Notes: generated from the letters alone by a model not told the origin. A stretch of DNA of 64,000 nt from Comamonadaceae bacterium (GCA_947453965.1 CANGIQ010000004.1:62001-126000), one strand, 5' to 3'. Positions 45,742 through 57,817 are shown, numbered from the stretch's first letter. A program made the numbers and translations.

Positions 45742-47799
45742 ATGACGATGCAAACTCACCCGCCAGTTCACACCGTTGTCGGGGCTTGTCCCCACGATTG
45801 CCCTGACACCTGTTCCTTGCTCACCACGGTGCAAGACGGACGCGCCATCAAGGTGCAAGGCAATCCGGCCCATGCCATGACCGATGGCGTGTTGTGCACC
45901 AAAGTCTCCCGTTACACCGAGCGCACCTACCACCCCGAGCGTATCTTGCAACCGCTCAAGCGGGTGGGGCCCAAAGGCTCAGGCCAGTTTGAACCCGTCA
46001 CCTGGGACGCGGCGCTGGACGATATTGCCACCCGGTTGAAACGCATTGCCGCAGACGATCCGCAAGCCATCCTGCCCTACAGCTATGCCGGCACCATGGG
46101 GCTGGTGCAGGGCGAATCCATCGCCGCACGGTTTTTCCATCAGCTGGGGGCCTCTTTGCTGGACCGCACGATTTGCGCGTCTGCCGGCGCCGAAGCCTTG
46201 ACCTACACCTTGGGTGCCAAGGTGGGCATGCGGGTGGGGCAGTTTGCGCAGTCCAAGCTCATCCTCATTTGGGGCAGCAATTCGATTGGCAGCAATTTGC
46301 ATTTCTGGCGTATGGCGCAAGAGGCCAAGCGTCAAGGCGCCAAGCTGGTGTGCATTGACCCGCGCAAAAGCGAAACTGCTGACAAATGCCACACCCACAT
46401 TGCACTCAAGCCCGGCACTGATGCCGCGCTGGCCCTGGCCTTGATGCATGAATGCATCGTGCACAACTGGCTCGACCAAGACTACCTCGACCGTTACACC
46501 GTGGGCTGGGACGCCCTGCGCGCGCGTGCTTTGCAATGGCCGCCGCAGCGCGCGGCCGAGGTGTGTGGTGTGCCTGTTGAGCAGATCATCGAACTCGCGC
46601 GTGATTGGGGTACCACCCGGCCTGCTGCCATTCGCCTGAACTACGGCATGCAGCGTGTGCGCGGTGGCGGCAACGCGGTGCGTGCCATTGCCTGCTTGCC
46701 CGCGCTTACCGGAGCGTGGCGTCATCCGGCGGGTGGTTTGCTGCTGGCGAGCTCCGGGCATTTTCCGGTGCGTCGCGCTGCGTTGCAGCGCCCCGATTTG
46801 TTGGGCGATCGTCGCCCACGCATGGTCAATATGAGCACCATTGGCGAAGCACTGCTCGCGCCAGCCTCGCCTGCGTTTGGGCCGCAAATTCAAGCCGTGG
46901 TGGTTTACAACAGCAATCCCGTGGCGGTGGCGCCGCAATCGGGCCAGGTGGTTCAGGGCTTTGCCCGAGAAGATTTGTTCACGGTGGTGTTGGAGCACTT
47001 TCAAACCGACACCGCTGACTACGCCGACTACATCCTGCCCGCCACCACCCAGCTGGAGCATTGGGACATCCACACCAGCTACGGCCACACCGATGTGTTG
47101 CTCAACCGTCCGGCCATTGCGCCGGTAGGGCAGGCGCGCACCAACACCGCTATTTTTAGGGCCTTGGCCCAGCGCATGGGCTATCACGACCCGTGTTTTC
47201 AAGAAGACGATGAAGCGCTGTGTCGCAGTGCCATCGGTGCACCCCAGGATTTCGATATCTTGCTGGCGCAGGGCTTTTTCAGTCTGGATCTGCCGGACGT
47301 ACCGTTTGCCCAGGGTGGCTTTCCCACGCCTTCGGGTAAGTGTGAGTTCTTCAGCCAACGCCTGGCCGATATGGGGCTCGATGGCTTGCCCGACCATGTG
47401 CCCAACTACGAGGTGGCGCAGGCACATGGGCGCTATCCCTTGGCCATGATTTCACCGCCTGCGCGCAACTTCTTGAACTCCAGTTTTGTCAATCTGCAGA
47501 GCTTGCGGGATATCGAGGCCGAGCCCGTGCTGGAGATGCACCCGCACGATGCAGCGGCGCGCGGCATTGCCAACGGCGCGGTGGTGCGTGTCTTCAACGA
47601 CCGGGGTACCTATGTGTGCAAAGCTCGCGTGAACGACCGGGCTCGTCTGGGCGTGGTCAACGGCCTGGGCATTTGGTGGCGCAAGTTGGGGCTCAACGGT
47701 ACCAATGTGAACGAGCTGACCAGTCAGAAGCTGACCGATTTGGGGCGTGCGCCGGTGTTTTACGACTGTTTGGTTGAGGTGGCGCTGGACGGCGCTTAG
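45742..47799 (+). CDS. Molybdopterin-dependent oxidoreductase
   Basis: ACPHDCPDTCSLLTTVQDGRAIKVQGNPAHAMTDGVLCTKVSRYTERTYHPERILQPLKRVG. Confidence 0.92.
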   Translation: MTMQTHPPVHTVVGACPHDCPDTCSLLTTVQDGRAIKVQGNPAHAMTDGVLCTKVSRYTERTYHPERILQPLKRVGPKGSGQFEPVTWDAALDDIATRLKRIAADDPQAILPYSYAGTMGLVQGESIAARFFHQLGASLLDRTICASAGAEALTYTLGAKVGMRVGQFAQSKLILIWGSNSIGSNLHFWRMAQEAKRQGAKLVCIDPRKSETADKCHTHIALKPGTDAALALALMHECIVHNWLDQDYLDRYTVGWDALRARALQWPPQRAAEVCGVPVEQIIELARDWGTTRPAAIRLNYGMQRVRGGGNAVRAIACLPALTGAWRHPAGGLLLASSGHFPVRRAALQRPDLLGDRRPRMVNMSTIGEALLAPASPAFGPQIQAVVVYNSNPVAVAPQSGQVVQGFAREDLFTVVLEHFQTDTADYADYILPATTQLEHWDIHTSYGHTDVLLNRPAIAPVGQARTNTAIFRALAQRMGYHDPCFQEDDEALCRSAIGAPQDFDILLAQGFFSLDLPDVPFAQGGFPTPSGKCEFFSQRLADMGLDGLPDHVPNYEVAQAHGRYPLAMISPPARNFLNSSFVNLQSLRDIEAEPVLEMHPHDAAARGIANGAVVRVFNDRGTYVCKARVNDRARLGVVNGLGIWWRKLGLNGTNVNELTSQKLTDLGRAPVFYDCLVEVALDGA

Positions 47800-48431
47800 C
47801 TCGCCGCTTCCAGACCATTCGCGAAATGCGCCTTCATGCACTGCACGCTGGCGGCCTCGTCCCGTGCCAGCAGGGCGTCCATCAGGGCTTGGTGCTCACG
47901 CAGGGATTCATCAATGCGCCCCGTCTTGAACAGCGAGTTGTGGCGGTTGAGCTTCATCACCTTGCGCAAATCGGCCACCATTTGGTCGCGCCAGCGGTTG
48001 TTGGCGATTTCGAGCAAGCGCATGTGAAAACGCTCGTTGATCTCGAAAAACTTCTCGCGGTCGTGGGTGGCAGCGGCGAGCGCCGCATGGAGGTCTTGCA
48101 AATCTTTCAGCTGTTCGGGGCTGGCTTGGGTGGCCACAACGCCTGCGGCATCGGCCTCTAACAAAGAGAGCAGGTGGTAGACATCGCGCTGGTCTTTGTC
48201 GTTCACCTCGGTCACATAGGCGCCGCGGCGCACCTTCATGGTCACCAAACCTTCGGCCGCCAGCACCTTCAGGGCCTCGCGCAGGGGGGTGCGGCTGATG
48301 CCGTATTCCTCGGCCAGACGCATCTCGTCAATCCAACTGCCGGGCTCTAACTCACGCGCAAAAATGCGCTGCCGAAGCAGTTCGGCAACTTCTTCGTACA
48401 GGGCGCGGGGGGTGAGGGTGACGGCAGCCAT
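47796..48431 (-). CDS. GntR-family (FCD) transcriptional regulator
   Basis: LYEEVAELLRQRIFARELEPGSWIDEMRLAEEYGISRTPLREALKVLAAEGLVTMKVRRGAYV. Confidence 0.93.
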   Translation of the reverse strand: MAAVTLTPRALYEEVAELLRQRIFARELEPGSWIDEMRLAEEYGISRTPLREALKVLAAEGLVTMKVRRGAYVTEVNDKDQRDVYHLLSLLEADAAGVVATQASPEQLKDLQDLHAALAAATHDREKFFEINERFHMRLLEIANNRWRDQMVADLRKVMKLNRHNSLFKTGRIDESLREHQALMDALLARDEAASVQCMKAHFANGLEAAS

Positions 48432-48564
48432 GGCGTCGGATTGTAAGCTCAGATAAGATTTTGAATCAATAATTATAAATGATATGATGCTTGGAACACA
48501 TTACCCTGGGGTCTACCCTGTGGGCTGTCCGATCGCTGAAAACACCTTTCAAGAGTGAATTGCC

Positions 48565-50721
48565 ATGAGCCAAAAGCCGACCGAATTCAACGCCGCCAAC
48601 CTCGAAGCCTGGGCCAAAGCGGCCGCCAAATCTGCCCCCGGTGGCGATGTGAACGCCCTGAACTGGAAGACCTTGGACGGCATCAGCGTCAAGCCGCTGT
48701 ACACCGCCGAAGACACCCAGAACCTGCCTTATGCCAACACCTTGCCCGGTTTTGAGCCGTATGTGCGTGGACCACAAGCCACCATGTACGCGGTGCGCCC
48801 TTGGACAATTCGCCAGTACGCCGGTTTTTCCACCGCTGAAGAATCCAACGCGTTTTACCGCAAGGCTCTGGCTGCAGGTGGTCAAGGCGTGTCGGTGGCG
48901 TTTGACTTGGCCACCCACCGTGGCTATGACTCAGACCATCCCCGTGTAACGGGCGATGTGGGCAAGGCCGGTGTGGCGATTGACTCGGTCGAAGACATGA
49001 AGATCTTGTTCAACGAGATTCCCTTGGACAAGGTGTCGGTCTCGATGACCATGAACGGCGCGGTGCTGCCCGTGTTGGCCGGCTATGTGGTGGCCGCCGA
49101 AGAGCAGGGCGTGAGCCAAGAGCTGCTCTCGGGAACGATTCAGAACGACATTCTGAAAGAGTTCATGGTGCGCAACACCTACATTTACCCGCCCGAGCCG
49201 TCGATGAAGATCATTGGCGACATCATTGGCTACACCGCCCAACACATGCCCAAGTTCAACTCGATCTCGATTTCGGGTTACCACATGCAAGAGGCGGGTG
49301 CCAACCAAGCCTTGGAGTTGGCCTTCACCTTGGCAGACGGCAAAGAGTATGTGAAGACAGCCATCGCCTCTGGCTTGGATGTGGACGCCTTTGCAGGCCG
49401 CTTGTCGTTCTTCTGGGCGGTGGGCATGAACTTCTATTTGGAAATCGCCAAGATGCGCGCCGCCCGCTTGCTGTGGTGCCGCATCATGAAGGGCTTTGAC
49501 GCCAAGAACCCCAAGAGCTTGATGCTGCGCACGCACAGCCAAACCTCGGGCTGGTCGCTCACCGAGCAAGACCCGTACAACAACGTGGTGCGCACCACCA
49601 TCGAGGCCATGGCTGCGGTGTTTGGTGGCACCCAGTCGCTGCACACCAACTCGTTTGACGAAGCGATTGCTTTGCCCACCGAGTTCTCGGCGCGTATTGC
49701 CCGCAACACCCAGCTCATCATTCAAGAAGAAACCCACATCACCAATGTGATCGATCCCTGGGCCGGTTCTTACATGATGGAGTCACTGACCCAAGAAATG
49801 GCCGACAAGGCCTGGGCCATCATCGAAGAAGTCGAAGCCATGGGTGGCATGACCAAGGCCGTGGACAGCGGCTGGGCCAAGTTGAAGATCGAAGCGGCTG
49901 CGGCTGAAAAGCAAGCGCGCATTGACTCTGGCAAAGACGTCATCGTCGGCGTGAACAAATACAAGCTCGCCAAAGAAGACCCGATTGAAATTTTGGCCAT
50001 CGACAACGTCAAAGTGCGTGACGGTCAGATTGAACGTTTGAAGCAAATCAAAGCCAAACGCGACAGTGCCAAAGTACAAGCCGCCTTGGACGCGCTCACC
50101 GCTTCTGCTGAGAGTGGGGAAGGTAACTTGCTCGATTTGTCGATCAAGGCGATTCGCCTGCGCGCCACGGTGGGCGAGGTGAGCGATGCCTTGGAAAAAG
50201 TTTTCGGCCGCCACCGCGCCGACACGCAAAAGGTGACCGGTGTGTACGCAGCTGCTTACGATTCAGCCGAAGGCTGGGACCAACTGAAAAAAGAAATCAG
50301 CGAATTCGCTGATGCCCAAGGTCGTCGCCCACGCGTGATGATCGCCAAGCTCGGCCAAGACGGCCATGACCGTGGTGCCAAAGTGGTGGCCACGGCCTAT
50401 GCCGACTTGGGCTTTGACGTGGACATGGGACCTTTGTTCCAAACCCCTGAAGAGTGCGCACGCCAAGCCATCGAAAACGATGTGCATGCGGTGGGTGTGT
50501 CCACCCTTGCAGCAGGTCACAAAACCTTGGTGCCTGCCATCATCGCTGAGCTGAAGAAGCAAGGCGCGGACGACATCATCGTGTTTGTGGGCGGTGTGAT
50601 TCCGCGTCAAGACTACGAGTTCTTGTACGAGTCTGGTGTCAAAGGCATTTACGGTCCAGGCACGCCCATTCCGGCCAGCGCGAAAGACGTGCTGGAGCAA
50701 ATCAAAAAGGCGCTGGGCTAA
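48565..50721 (+). CDS. scpA: Methylmalonyl-CoA mutase
   Basis: Full-length mutase with C-terminal B12 motif [13 protein letters not shown]. Confidence 0.95.
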   Translation: MSQKPTEFNAANLEAWAKAAAKSAPGGDVNALNWKTLDGISVKPLYTAEDTQNLPYANTLPGFEPYVRGPQATMYAVRPWTIRQYAGFSTAEESNAFYRKALAAGGQGVSVAFDLATHRGYDSDHPRVTGDVGKAGVAIDSVEDMKILFNEIPLDKVSVSMTMNGAVLPVLAGYVVAAEEQGVSQELLSGTIQNDILKEFMVRNTYIYPPEPSMKIIGDIIGYTAQHMPKFNSISISGYHMQEAGANQALELAFTLADGKEYVKTAIASGLDVDAFAGRLSFFWAVGMNFYLEIAKMRAARLLWCRIMKGFDAKNPKSLMLRTHSQTSGWSLTEQDPYNNVVRTTIEAMAAVFGGTQSLHTNSFDEAIALPTEFSARIARNTQLIIQEETHITNVIDPWAGSYMMESLTQEMADKAWAIIEEVEAMGGMTKAVDSGWAKLKIEAAAAEKQARIDSGKDVIVGVNKYKLAKEDPIEILAIDNVKVRDGQIERLKQIKAKRDSAKVQAALDALTASAESGEGNLLDLSIKAIRLRATVGEVSDALEKVFGRHRADTQKVTGVYAAAYDSAEGWDQLKKEISEFADAQGRRPRVMIAKLGQDGHDRGAKVVATAYADLGFDVDMGPLFQTPEECARQAIENDVHAVGVSTLAAGHKTLVPAIIAELKKQGADDIIVFVGGVIPRQDYEFLYESGVKGIYGPGTPIPASAKDVLEQIKKALG

Positions 50722-50729
50722 GCCCAGGC

Positions 50730-51761
50730 TTGCACACGGACACGCGCGTGACGCCTGATCAACTGTTGCAAGGTCTGCTGCATGGGCAAGCGCCTGTGCA
50801 GCGCCGCGCCATGGCCAAGGCCATCACCTTGCTGGAGTCCACCCGCACCGACCATCGCGCCTTGGCCGATGAATTGCTCACCGCCATGCTGCCGCACACG
50901 GGGCAATCCTTTCGCTTAGGTATCAGCGGTGTGCCCGGTGTGGGCAAGTCCACCTTCATCGAAGCGCTGGGTTTGTATTTGATTGGTCAAGGTCACCGTG
51001 TGGCCGTGTTGGCGGTAGACCCCTCGTCCAGTGTGTCGGGTGGTTCTATCTTGGGTGACAAAACCCGCATGGAACATTTGTCAGTGCACCCACAAGCCTA
51101 CATTCGCCCCAGCCCATCGAGTGGTACTTTGGGTGGCGTGGCCGAGAAAACCCGTGAGTCCATGCTGGTCTGCGAAGCCGCAGGCTACGACGTGGTGATT
51201 GTGGAAACTGTGGGCGTGGGCCAAAGCGAAACAGCGGTGGCCAACATGACCGATATGTTTTGTTTGCTGCAGTTGCCCAATGCGGGCGACGATTTGCAGG
51301 CGATCAAAAAAGGCGTGATGGAGCTGGCGGATTTGGTGGTCATCAACAAGTCGGACATCGACTTGAACGCCGCCACACGTGCTGAAGCGCAAATTACCAG
51401 TGCCCTGCGTTTGCTGGGCATGCACGGCAACCCCGAGAACGCCCACCACAACGAGACCCAATGGCATCCTCAAGTGATCAAGATCAGCGCCTTGCTCAAT
51501 CAAGGTGTGGACGCGTTTTGGTCTGCGGTCAGTGACTTCAAGCGACTGCAAACCCACAATGGACGCTTTGACACGCGCCGCCAACAGCAAGCCCTGTCGT
51601 GGATGTGGGAACGCATTGACGCAGGTCTGAAACAAAATTTTCGGGCGCAGTCACGTGTGCAAGCACTGCTGCCCCAACTCAGTCACCAAGTGGGCGCGGG
51701 GCAGTTGGCTGCTTCGACGGCAGCCCGTCAACTGCTCAGTGCTTACCAAGCACAGAGTTAA
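50730..51761 (+). CDS. meaB: Methylmalonyl-CoA mutase-associated GTPase MeaB
   Basis: [51 protein letters not shown]. Confidence 0.95.
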   Translation: MHTDTRVTPDQLLQGLLHGQAPVQRRAMAKAITLLESTRTDHRALADELLTAMLPHTGQSFRLGISGVPGVGKSTFIEALGLYLIGQGHRVAVLAVDPSSSVSGGSILGDKTRMEHLSVHPQAYIRPSPSSGTLGGVAEKTRESMLVCEAAGYDVVIVETVGVGQSETAVANMTDMFCLLQLPNAGDDLQAIKKGVMELADLVVINKSDIDLNAATRAEAQITSALRLLGMHGNPENAHHNETQWHPQVIKISALLNQGVDAFWSAVSDFKRLQTHNGRFDTRRQQQALSWMWERIDAGLKQNFRAQSRVQALLPQLSHQVGAGQLAASTAARQLLSAYQAQS

Positions 51762-51793
51762 TTTGAAATCTTCCTGGAGAAAAGAGAGCAACC

Positions 51794-53326
51794 ATGCAAG
51801 ACATCATTGAACAACTGGAACAAAAACGTGCGGCGGCGCGCTTGGGCGGTGGCCAAAAGCGCATCGACGCCCAACACAGCAAGGGCAAGCTCACGGCGCG
51901 TGAGCGCATCGAGGTATTGCTGGACGAAGGCACCTTCGAAGAGTGGGACATGTTCGTCGAACACCGTTGCACCGACTTCGGCATGGAAGGCAACAAGATC
52001 CCGGGCGACGGCGTGGTCACGGGCTACGGCATGATCAACGGCCGTTTGGTGTTTGTGTTCAGCCAAGACTTCACGGTCTACGGCGGTGCCTTGTCTGAAA
52101 CCCATGCCGAGAAAATTTGCAAAATCATGGACCAAGCCATGAAGGTTGGCGCACCTGTGATCGGCCTGAACGACTCGGGCGGTGCGCGCATTCAAGAAGG
52201 CGTGGCCTCACTGGGCGGCTACGCCGAAGTCTTCCAGCGCAACGTCATGGCCAGCGGCGTAGTGCCACAGATCAGCATGATCATGGGGCCATCAGCCGGT
52301 GGTGCGGTGTATTCGCCCGCGCTGACCGACTTCATCTTCATGGTCAAAGACACCTCGTATATGTTTGTGACCGGTCCTGAAGTGGTCAAGACCGTGACCC
52401 ACGAGGAAGTCACGGCTGAAGAGTTAGGCGGCGCCTTGACCCACACCACCAAGAGCGGTGTGGCCGACATGGCCTTTGAGAACGACGTCGAAGCCTTGTT
52501 GATGCTGCGTCGCCTCTACAACTACCTGCCTTTGAACAACCGCGAAAAAGCACCTGTGCGTGCCAGCGGTGACCCATCGGGCCGCATGGACATGAGCTTG
52601 GACACCTTGGTGCCTGAGAACCCCAACAAAGCCTATGACATGAAAGAGCTCATCGTCAAAACTGTGGACGATGGCGACTTCTTTGAGCTGCAACCCGACT
52701 ACGCCAAAAACATCCTGATCGGCTTTGCCCGCATGGAAGGCCAAACCGTGGGCATCGTGGCCAACCAGCCCTTGGTGCTGGCAGGCTGTCTGGACATCAA
52801 GAGCTCCATCAAGGCTGCGCGCTTTGTGCGCTTCTGCGATGCGTTCAACATCCCCGTCGTCACGTTTGTGGACGTGCCCGGTTTCATGCCCGGTACCTCG
52901 CAAGAGTACGGCGGCATCATCAAACATGGTGCCAAGTTGCTGTATGCGTACGCCGAGTGCACCGTGCCAAAAATCACCGTCATCACGCGCAAGGCCTACG
53001 GCGGTGCGTATGACGTGATGGCCTCCAAGCACTTGCGCGGCGACGTGAACTTTGCCTGGCCCAACGCCGAGATTGCGGTGATGGGTGCCAAGGGTGCGGT
53101 GGAAATCATCTTCCGCGAAGACAAAGGCGATCCTGAAAAACTAGCCGCCAAAGAAGCCGAATACAAAGCCCGCTTTGCCAACCCGTTTGTGGCGGGTGCA
53201 CGCGGCTTCATCGACGACGTCATTCAACCGCACGAAACCCGCAAGCGCATCTGCCGCTCGTTGGTGATGTTGAAAGACAAAAAGATCGACAACCCATGGC
53301 GCAAGCACGGGAATATTCCGCTCTAA
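51794..53326 (+). CDS. pccB: Propionyl-CoA carboxylase beta subunit
   Basis: Carboxyltransferase: [50 protein letters not shown]. Confidence 0.93.
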   Translation: MQDIIEQLEQKRAAARLGGGQKRIDAQHSKGKLTARERIEVLLDEGTFEEWDMFVEHRCTDFGMEGNKIPGDGVVTGYGMINGRLVFVFSQDFTVYGGALSETHAEKICKIMDQAMKVGAPVIGLNDSGGARIQEGVASLGGYAEVFQRNVMASGVVPQISMIMGPSAGGAVYSPALTDFIFMVKDTSYMFVTGPEVVKTVTHEEVTAEELGGALTHTTKSGVADMAFENDVEALLMLRRLYNYLPLNNREKAPVRASGDPSGRMDMSLDTLVPENPNKAYDMKELIVKTVDDGDFFELQPDYAKNILIGFARMEGQTVGIVANQPLVLAGCLDIKSSIKAARFVRFCDAFNIPVVTFVDVPGFMPGTSQEYGGIIKHGAKLLYAYAECTVPKITVITRKAYGGAYDVMASKHLRGDVNFAWPNAEIAVMGAKGAVEIIFREDKGDPEKLAAKEAEYKARFANPFVAGARGFIDDVIQPHETRKRICRSLVMLKDKKIDNPWRKHGNIPL

Positions 53327-53343
53327 GACGCGAGGAGAAGAAC

Positions 53344-55392
53344 ATGTTTAAAAAGATACTGATTGCAAACCGTGGCGAAATTGCTTGCCGCGTCATCGCC
53401 ACCGCTCACAAGATGGGCATCCAAACCGTGGCTGTTTATTCTGAGGCGGACAAAGAAGCACGCCATGTGCAGCTGGCCGACGAAGCCGTGTTGTTGGGCC
53501 CCGCGCCGTCGCGCGAGTCTTACCTCGTGGCTGACAAAATCATCGCAGCTGCCAAGGCCACAGGCGCACAAGCCATTCACCCGGGCTATGGCTTTTTGAG
53601 CGAGAACACCGAGTTCGCCAAGCGCTGCGAAGACGAAGGCATTGCCTTCATCGGCCCCAAGGCGCATTCGATTGCGGCCATGGGCGACAAGATTGCATCC
53701 AAGAAGTTGGCCAACGAAGCCAAGGTCAACACCATCCCTGGTTACAACGATGCCATCGACACCGCGGAGCAAGCGGTGGAAATTGCCAAAGGCATTGGCT
53801 ACCCCGTGATGATCAAAGCGTCAGCCGGCGGCGGTGGCAAGGGCCTGCGCGTGGCTTTCAACGACAAAGAAGCGTTTGAAGGCTTCACCTCGTGTCGCAA
53901 TGAAGCACGTAACAGCTTTGGCGACGACCGTGTGTTCATCGAAAAATACGTGCTCGAACCCCGTCACATCGAAATTCAGGTACTGGGCGACAGCCATGGC
54001 AACGTGGTGTATTTGAACGAGCGTGAGTGCTCCATCCAACGCCGTCATCAAAAGGTGATCGAAGAGGCGCCATCGCCTTTCATCAGCGAGGCCACCCGCA
54101 AAGCCATGGGCGAACAAGCCGTGGCCTTGGCCAAGGCGGTGAAATACCAATCGGCTGGCACGGTGGAGTTTGTGGTCGGCAAAGACCAGGATTTCTATTT
54201 CTTGGAAATGAACACCCGTTTGCAGGTGGAGCATCCTGTGACCGAAGCCATCACCGGTCTGGACTTGGTGGAGATGATGATTCGCGTGGCTGCTGGCGAG
54301 AAATTGCCGATCGCGCAAAAAGACGTGCAACGCAATGGCTGGGCCATTGAATGCCGCATCAACGCCGAAGACCCGTTCCGCAACTTCTTACCTTCCACAG
54401 GCCGTTTGGTGCGTTTTCAAACGCCCAAACAAACCATGTTCCAAGGCAACACCGCCGACTTGCTGGGCGTGCGTGTGGACACCGGGGTGCAAGACGGTGG
54501 CGAGATTCCGATGTTCTACGACTCGATGATCGCCAAGCTCATCGTGCACGGTAAAGACCGCAACGAGGCGATTGCCAAGATGCGCGAAGCCTTGAACGGC
54601 TTTGTAATTCGCGGCATCAGCTCGAACATTCCCTTCCAAGCGGCGTTGCTGGCACATCCCAAATTTGTCTCGGGTGACTTCAACACCGGGTTCATTGCCG
54701 AGCAATACGCACACGGCTTCCGTGCTGAAGATGTGCCACATGATGACCACGACTTTTTGGCTGCCTTGGCCGCATTCGTGCGCCGTAAGTCGCGCGAGCG
54801 CGCCGCCAACCTGAGTGGTCAGTTGCCTGGCTATGACGTCAAAGTGGGTCAAGACTACACCGTGGTCGAGTTGGGCCAGGACGGCAAAAACCGCTATGTG
54901 CAAGTGCATGTGGACGAGTTCGTGGGCAAGTCGGGCGTGGCGCAAATCACCATCGCGGGCAAGAGCTATGCGATTGAAAGCAACTCACGCTTGAACGACA
55001 TTCGCATCGAAGGTTCGGTCAACGGCAAGCCTTTCACTGCCCAAGTGGAGCGCGGCACCTTGAAGAACCCCTTGGCCTTGCAAGTGCAGCACAACGGCAC
55101 CCGCATCGAGGCCTTGGTGATGTCGCCCCGTATGGCGGAGCTGCACAAGCTCATGCCATTCAAAGCACCCCCCGATTTGAGCAAATATGTGATTTCTCCC
55201 ATGCCTGGCTTGTTGGTCGATGTGGCGGTACAGCCGGGACAAAAAGTGCAAGCGGGCGAACGCGTGGCCGTGATTGAAGCGATGAAGATGGAAAACGTCT
55301 TGTTCGCCACCCAAGACGGCGTGGTCAAAAAAGTGGTGGCGTCCAAAGGCGAATCGCTGACGGTCGACCAGATGATTGTGGAGTTTGAATAA
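53344..55392 (+). CDS. pccA: Propionyl-CoA carboxylase alpha subunit (biotin carboxylase + BCCP)
   Basis: MFKKILIANRGEIACRVI start; ATP-grasp; biotinyl site VIEAMKMENVL. Confidence 0.94.
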   Translation: MFKKILIANRGEIACRVIATAHKMGIQTVAVYSEADKEARHVQLADEAVLLGPAPSRESYLVADKIIAAAKATGAQAIHPGYGFLSENTEFAKRCEDEGIAFIGPKAHSIAAMGDKIASKKLANEAKVNTIPGYNDAIDTAEQAVEIAKGIGYPVMIKASAGGGGKGLRVAFNDKEAFEGFTSCRNEARNSFGDDRVFIEKYVLEPRHIEIQVLGDSHGNVVYLNERECSIQRRHQKVIEEAPSPFISEATRKAMGEQAVALAKAVKYQSAGTVEFVVGKDQDFYFLEMNTRLQVEHPVTEAITGLDLVEMMIRVAAGEKLPIAQKDVQRNGWAIECRINAEDPFRNFLPSTGRLVRFQTPKQTMFQGNTADLLGVRVDTGVQDGGEIPMFYDSMIAKLIVHGKDRNEAIAKMREALNGFVIRGISSNIPFQAALLAHPKFVSGDFNTGFIAEQYAHGFRAEDVPHDDHDFLAALAAFVRRKSRERAANLSGQLPGYDVKVGQDYTVVELGQDGKNRYVQVHVDEFVGKSGVAQITIAGKSYAIESNSRLNDIRIEGSVNGKPFTAQVERGTLKNPLALQVQHNGTRIEALVMSPRMAELHKLMPFKAPPDLSKYVISPMPGLLVDVAVQPGQKVQAGERVAVIEAMKMENVLFATQDGVVKKVVASKGESLTVDQMIVEFE

Positions 55393-55884
55393 ATGAGCAC
55401 GGCGAACCGCCCCTTCCAAGTTCTCGGCATTCAACAAATCGCCATCGGCGGTCCTGACAAGGGCCGTCTGAAAAAATTGTGGGTAGATATGTTTGGCCTC
55501 GAAGTCACCGGCACGTTTCAAAGCGAACGCGAGAATGTGGACGAAGACATCTGCGCCATCGGCGTCGGCCCCTTCAAGGTCGAAGTCGATTTGATGCAAC
55601 CCATGGACATCGACAAAAAACCAGCGGTTCACGCCACCCCGCTGAACCATGTGGGTCTGTGGATCGATGACTTGCCAGTGGCGGTGGAATGGCTTACCGC
55701 ACAAGGCGTGCGCTTTGCACCCGGCGGCATCCGCAAGGGCGCGGCAGGGTTTGACATCACCTTTTTGCATCCCAAGGGCAACGACGAGTTCCCGATTGGG
55801 GGCGAAGGCGTGTTGATTGAGCTGGTGCAAGCCCCGGCCGAAGTGGTCAAGGCCTTTGCGGCCTTGGCAGCTTCACACGCTTAA
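55393..55884 (+). CDS. mce: Methylmalonyl-CoA epimerase / VOC family
   Basis: VOC-fold protein directly downstream of pccA (TAAATG junction), C-terminal [23 protein letters not shown]. Confidence 0.8.
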   Translation: MSTANRPFQVLGIQQIAIGGPDKGRLKKLWVDMFGLEVTGTFQSERENVDEDICAIGVGPFKVEVDLMQPMDIDKKPAVHATPLNHVGLWIDDLPVAVEWLTAQGVRFAPGGIRKGAAGFDITFLHPKGNDEFPIGGEGVLIELVQAPAEVVKAFAALAASHA

Positions 55885-55907
55885 GCGCTTGCCCGGACGG
55901 ATGGGTG

Positions 55908-57161
55908 TCATTCGTGCATAGACACGCGCTTGGCTAACACATAGGCCAGCAAAGATGCGCATGAAGCGACCACGGCACACAGCCAGTAGTGCGTCACTTG
56001 GCCGCTTGGTTCGTTGTGCAGCAGCATGCCACCCACCCATGCCGCCACGCCCATCGAGAACGATTGAACCGCACCGTTGAGCGACATGAAGGTGCCACGG
56101 AATTTGGGGTTGGCTGCTGAGGTGAGCAACGCCATGCCTGGAATCATGCGTGCGTTCATGGCAAAGAACAGTGTGCTGGTCACCAGCAACACCACATACA
56201 GCGGCACCGGTTCGATCAGCGTGACGGCAAACATCGGGATGATCGAGAACAGCACAGCACGTTGAAAGGTTTGGCGCTTGCCCAAACGGTCGGTCACACC
56301 CCCCACCCAGCGCCCGCTGAACAGTGTGACCACACCACCGCAAAAGTACAACCACGGAATTTCATTCGGCGCCATGATCTGGTTGTTCTGCAAATACAGC
56401 GTGATGTAGGGAATGATGGTGAAGGCGGCAAACATCATGGTGGCCGACAACAGCAAGGCCATGCGTTGGTTGGCTTCACCCAGCACTTGGCCCATGGCGT
56501 GCAACACATGTTTGTCTTTGGCGTGGGCCACATGCGCATCAAGCTTGGGTACGCTGAAATTGGCCAATGCACCCACGACGATGCACATCACCCCAATGGC
56601 AAAAAAGGCCGTGTGCCAGCCCCACAGATTGGCAAACAGCAAACCCGCAGGCACGCCTGCAACGGTGGCTACCGAGAACGAGGTCATCACGATGCCGGTG
56701 GCGCGGCCGCGCCGGGCAAAGGGCACCACGTCGCCGATGATGGTTTGTGTCATGGTCGACAGTACGCCACCGAAAAAACCAGCGGCAATGCGTGCCGCCA
56801 TCAGCCAGCCATAGGTGGGCGCCACGCCACATGCGATGGTGGTCAGTGCAAACAGCACATACAGAGTCAGCAGCAAACGCTTGCGGTCGAAACGGTCAAT
56901 GAACATGGTGGCAAACAAGCCAGACAGACCTGCCGCCACGGTGTAGGCCGAAACCAGCAAACCAAACTCAGCGAAGCTGATGCCAAACAGGCGTGTGAGT
57001 TGCGGCCCCAGCGGCATCATGATCATGAAGTCCACGATGTGCGTGAACTGAATGCCAGCCAAGCTCAGAAGGAGCAGAAGTTCTCTGCGTGCAGATAAGT
57101 GTGTGTGCATAGGGGGAGGTGAAATCACTGGCATGGAGGAGGACACCCCCATATTGTTCAC
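55908..57161 (-). CDS. MFS transporter
   Basis: 12-TM-type protein, LFATMFIDRFDRKRLLLTLYVLFALTTIACGVAPTYGWLMAARIAAGFFGGVLSTM. Confidence 0.92.
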   Translation of the reverse strand: MNNMGVSSSMPVISPPPMHTHLSARRELLLLLSLAGIQFTHIVDFMIMMPLGPQLTRLFGISFAEFGLLVSAYTVAAGLSGLFATMFIDRFDRKRLLLTLYVLFALTTIACGVAPTYGWLMAARIAAGFFGGVLSTMTQTIIGDVVPFARRGRATGIVMTSFSVATVAGVPAGLLFANLWGWHTAFFAIGVMCIVVGALANFSVPKLDAHVAHAKDKHVLHAMGQVLGEANQRMALLLSATMMFAAFTIIPYITLYLQNNQIMAPNEIPWLYFCGGVVTLFSGRWVGGVTDRLGKRQTFQRAVLFSIIPMFAVTLIEPVPLYVVLLVTSTLFFAMNARMIPGMALLTSAANPKFRGTFMSLNGAVQSFSMGVAAWVGGMLLHNEPSGQVTHYWLCAVVASCASLLAYVLAKRVSMHE

Positions 57162-57817
57162 GTCTTCGTGGCGTGACGTGCTTTTGCTTTAGCGAGTGCG
57201 GCTTCGATGATGGCACGTTTACGGTCCACTTCGGGCGCATGCTCGGTGCCTTTGGTGTGGGCGGGTAGATCGGCTAGTTTTTTCAAGGCTTTGGCTTGCA
57301 AACGCTGGTCGTGCTCTGCGGCTTCACGTTGCAGACGTATTTGGCGTGCGTCGTAGCGTGTGCGTGCCAGGTCGGCCAAATGCTGCGGCCAGGCCGCCCA
57401 GCCGCTGAGGTCAAGGTCAACCGGTTCGAGCGAGATGCAATCGACTGGACAGGCAGGGATGCACAACTCGCAGCCGGTGCAATACGACTCAATCACCGTG
57501 TGCATGCGTTTGTTGGCGCCGACGATGGCATCGGTAGGGCACACGCCGATGCACAGCGTGCAGCCAATGCACCAGGCCTCGTCAATGATGGCAATGGTGC
57601 GCGGGCCTTCTAAGCCGTTGTCAGGATTGAGGGGGGTGACAGGTTGGCCGGTCAGGGCCGCCAAGCGCACCACACCCTCTTGGCCTCCGGGTGGGCACTG
57701 GTTGATGCCCGCTTCGCCAAGCGCCATGGCCTCGGCGTAGCGTTGGCAATCCGGGTAGCCGCAGCGCGTGCATTGCGTTTGCGGCAGGGCATCGTTGAGC
57801 TGTTGGGCGAGGCTCAC
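57158..57817 (-). CDS. RnfB-like ferredoxin (electron transport complex subunit B)
   Basis: LPQTQCTRCGYPDCQRYAEAMALGEAGINQCPPGG; two CxxCxxCxxxCP clusters; no other rnf genes nearby. Confidence 0.9.
   Translation of the reverse strand: MSLAQQLNDALPQTQCTRCGYPDCQRYAEAMALGEAGINQCPPGGQEGVVRLAALTGQPVTPLNPDNGLEGPRTIAIIDEAWCIGCTLCIGVCPTDAIVGANKRMHTVIESYCTGCELCIPACPVDCISLEPVDLDLSGWAAWPQHLADLARTRYDARQIRLQREAAEHDQRLQAKALKKLADLPAHTKGTEHAPEVDRKRAIIEAALAKAKARHATKT

Noticed and set aside
45979-47427. 482-aa minus-strand ORF opposite the molybdopterin oxidoreductase
   Set aside because: Antisense ORF caused by high GC and codon bias; the plus strand encodes a recognisable full-length enzyme.
48565-55884. 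Methylmalonyl-CoA pathway cluster as a novel system
   Set aside because: scpA-meaB-pccB-pccA-mce is a standard propionyl-CoA to succinyl-CoA operon.
57158-57817. Rnf complex operon
   Set aside because: Only the RnfB-like ferredoxin is present; orphan RnfB-like genes are common in this group.
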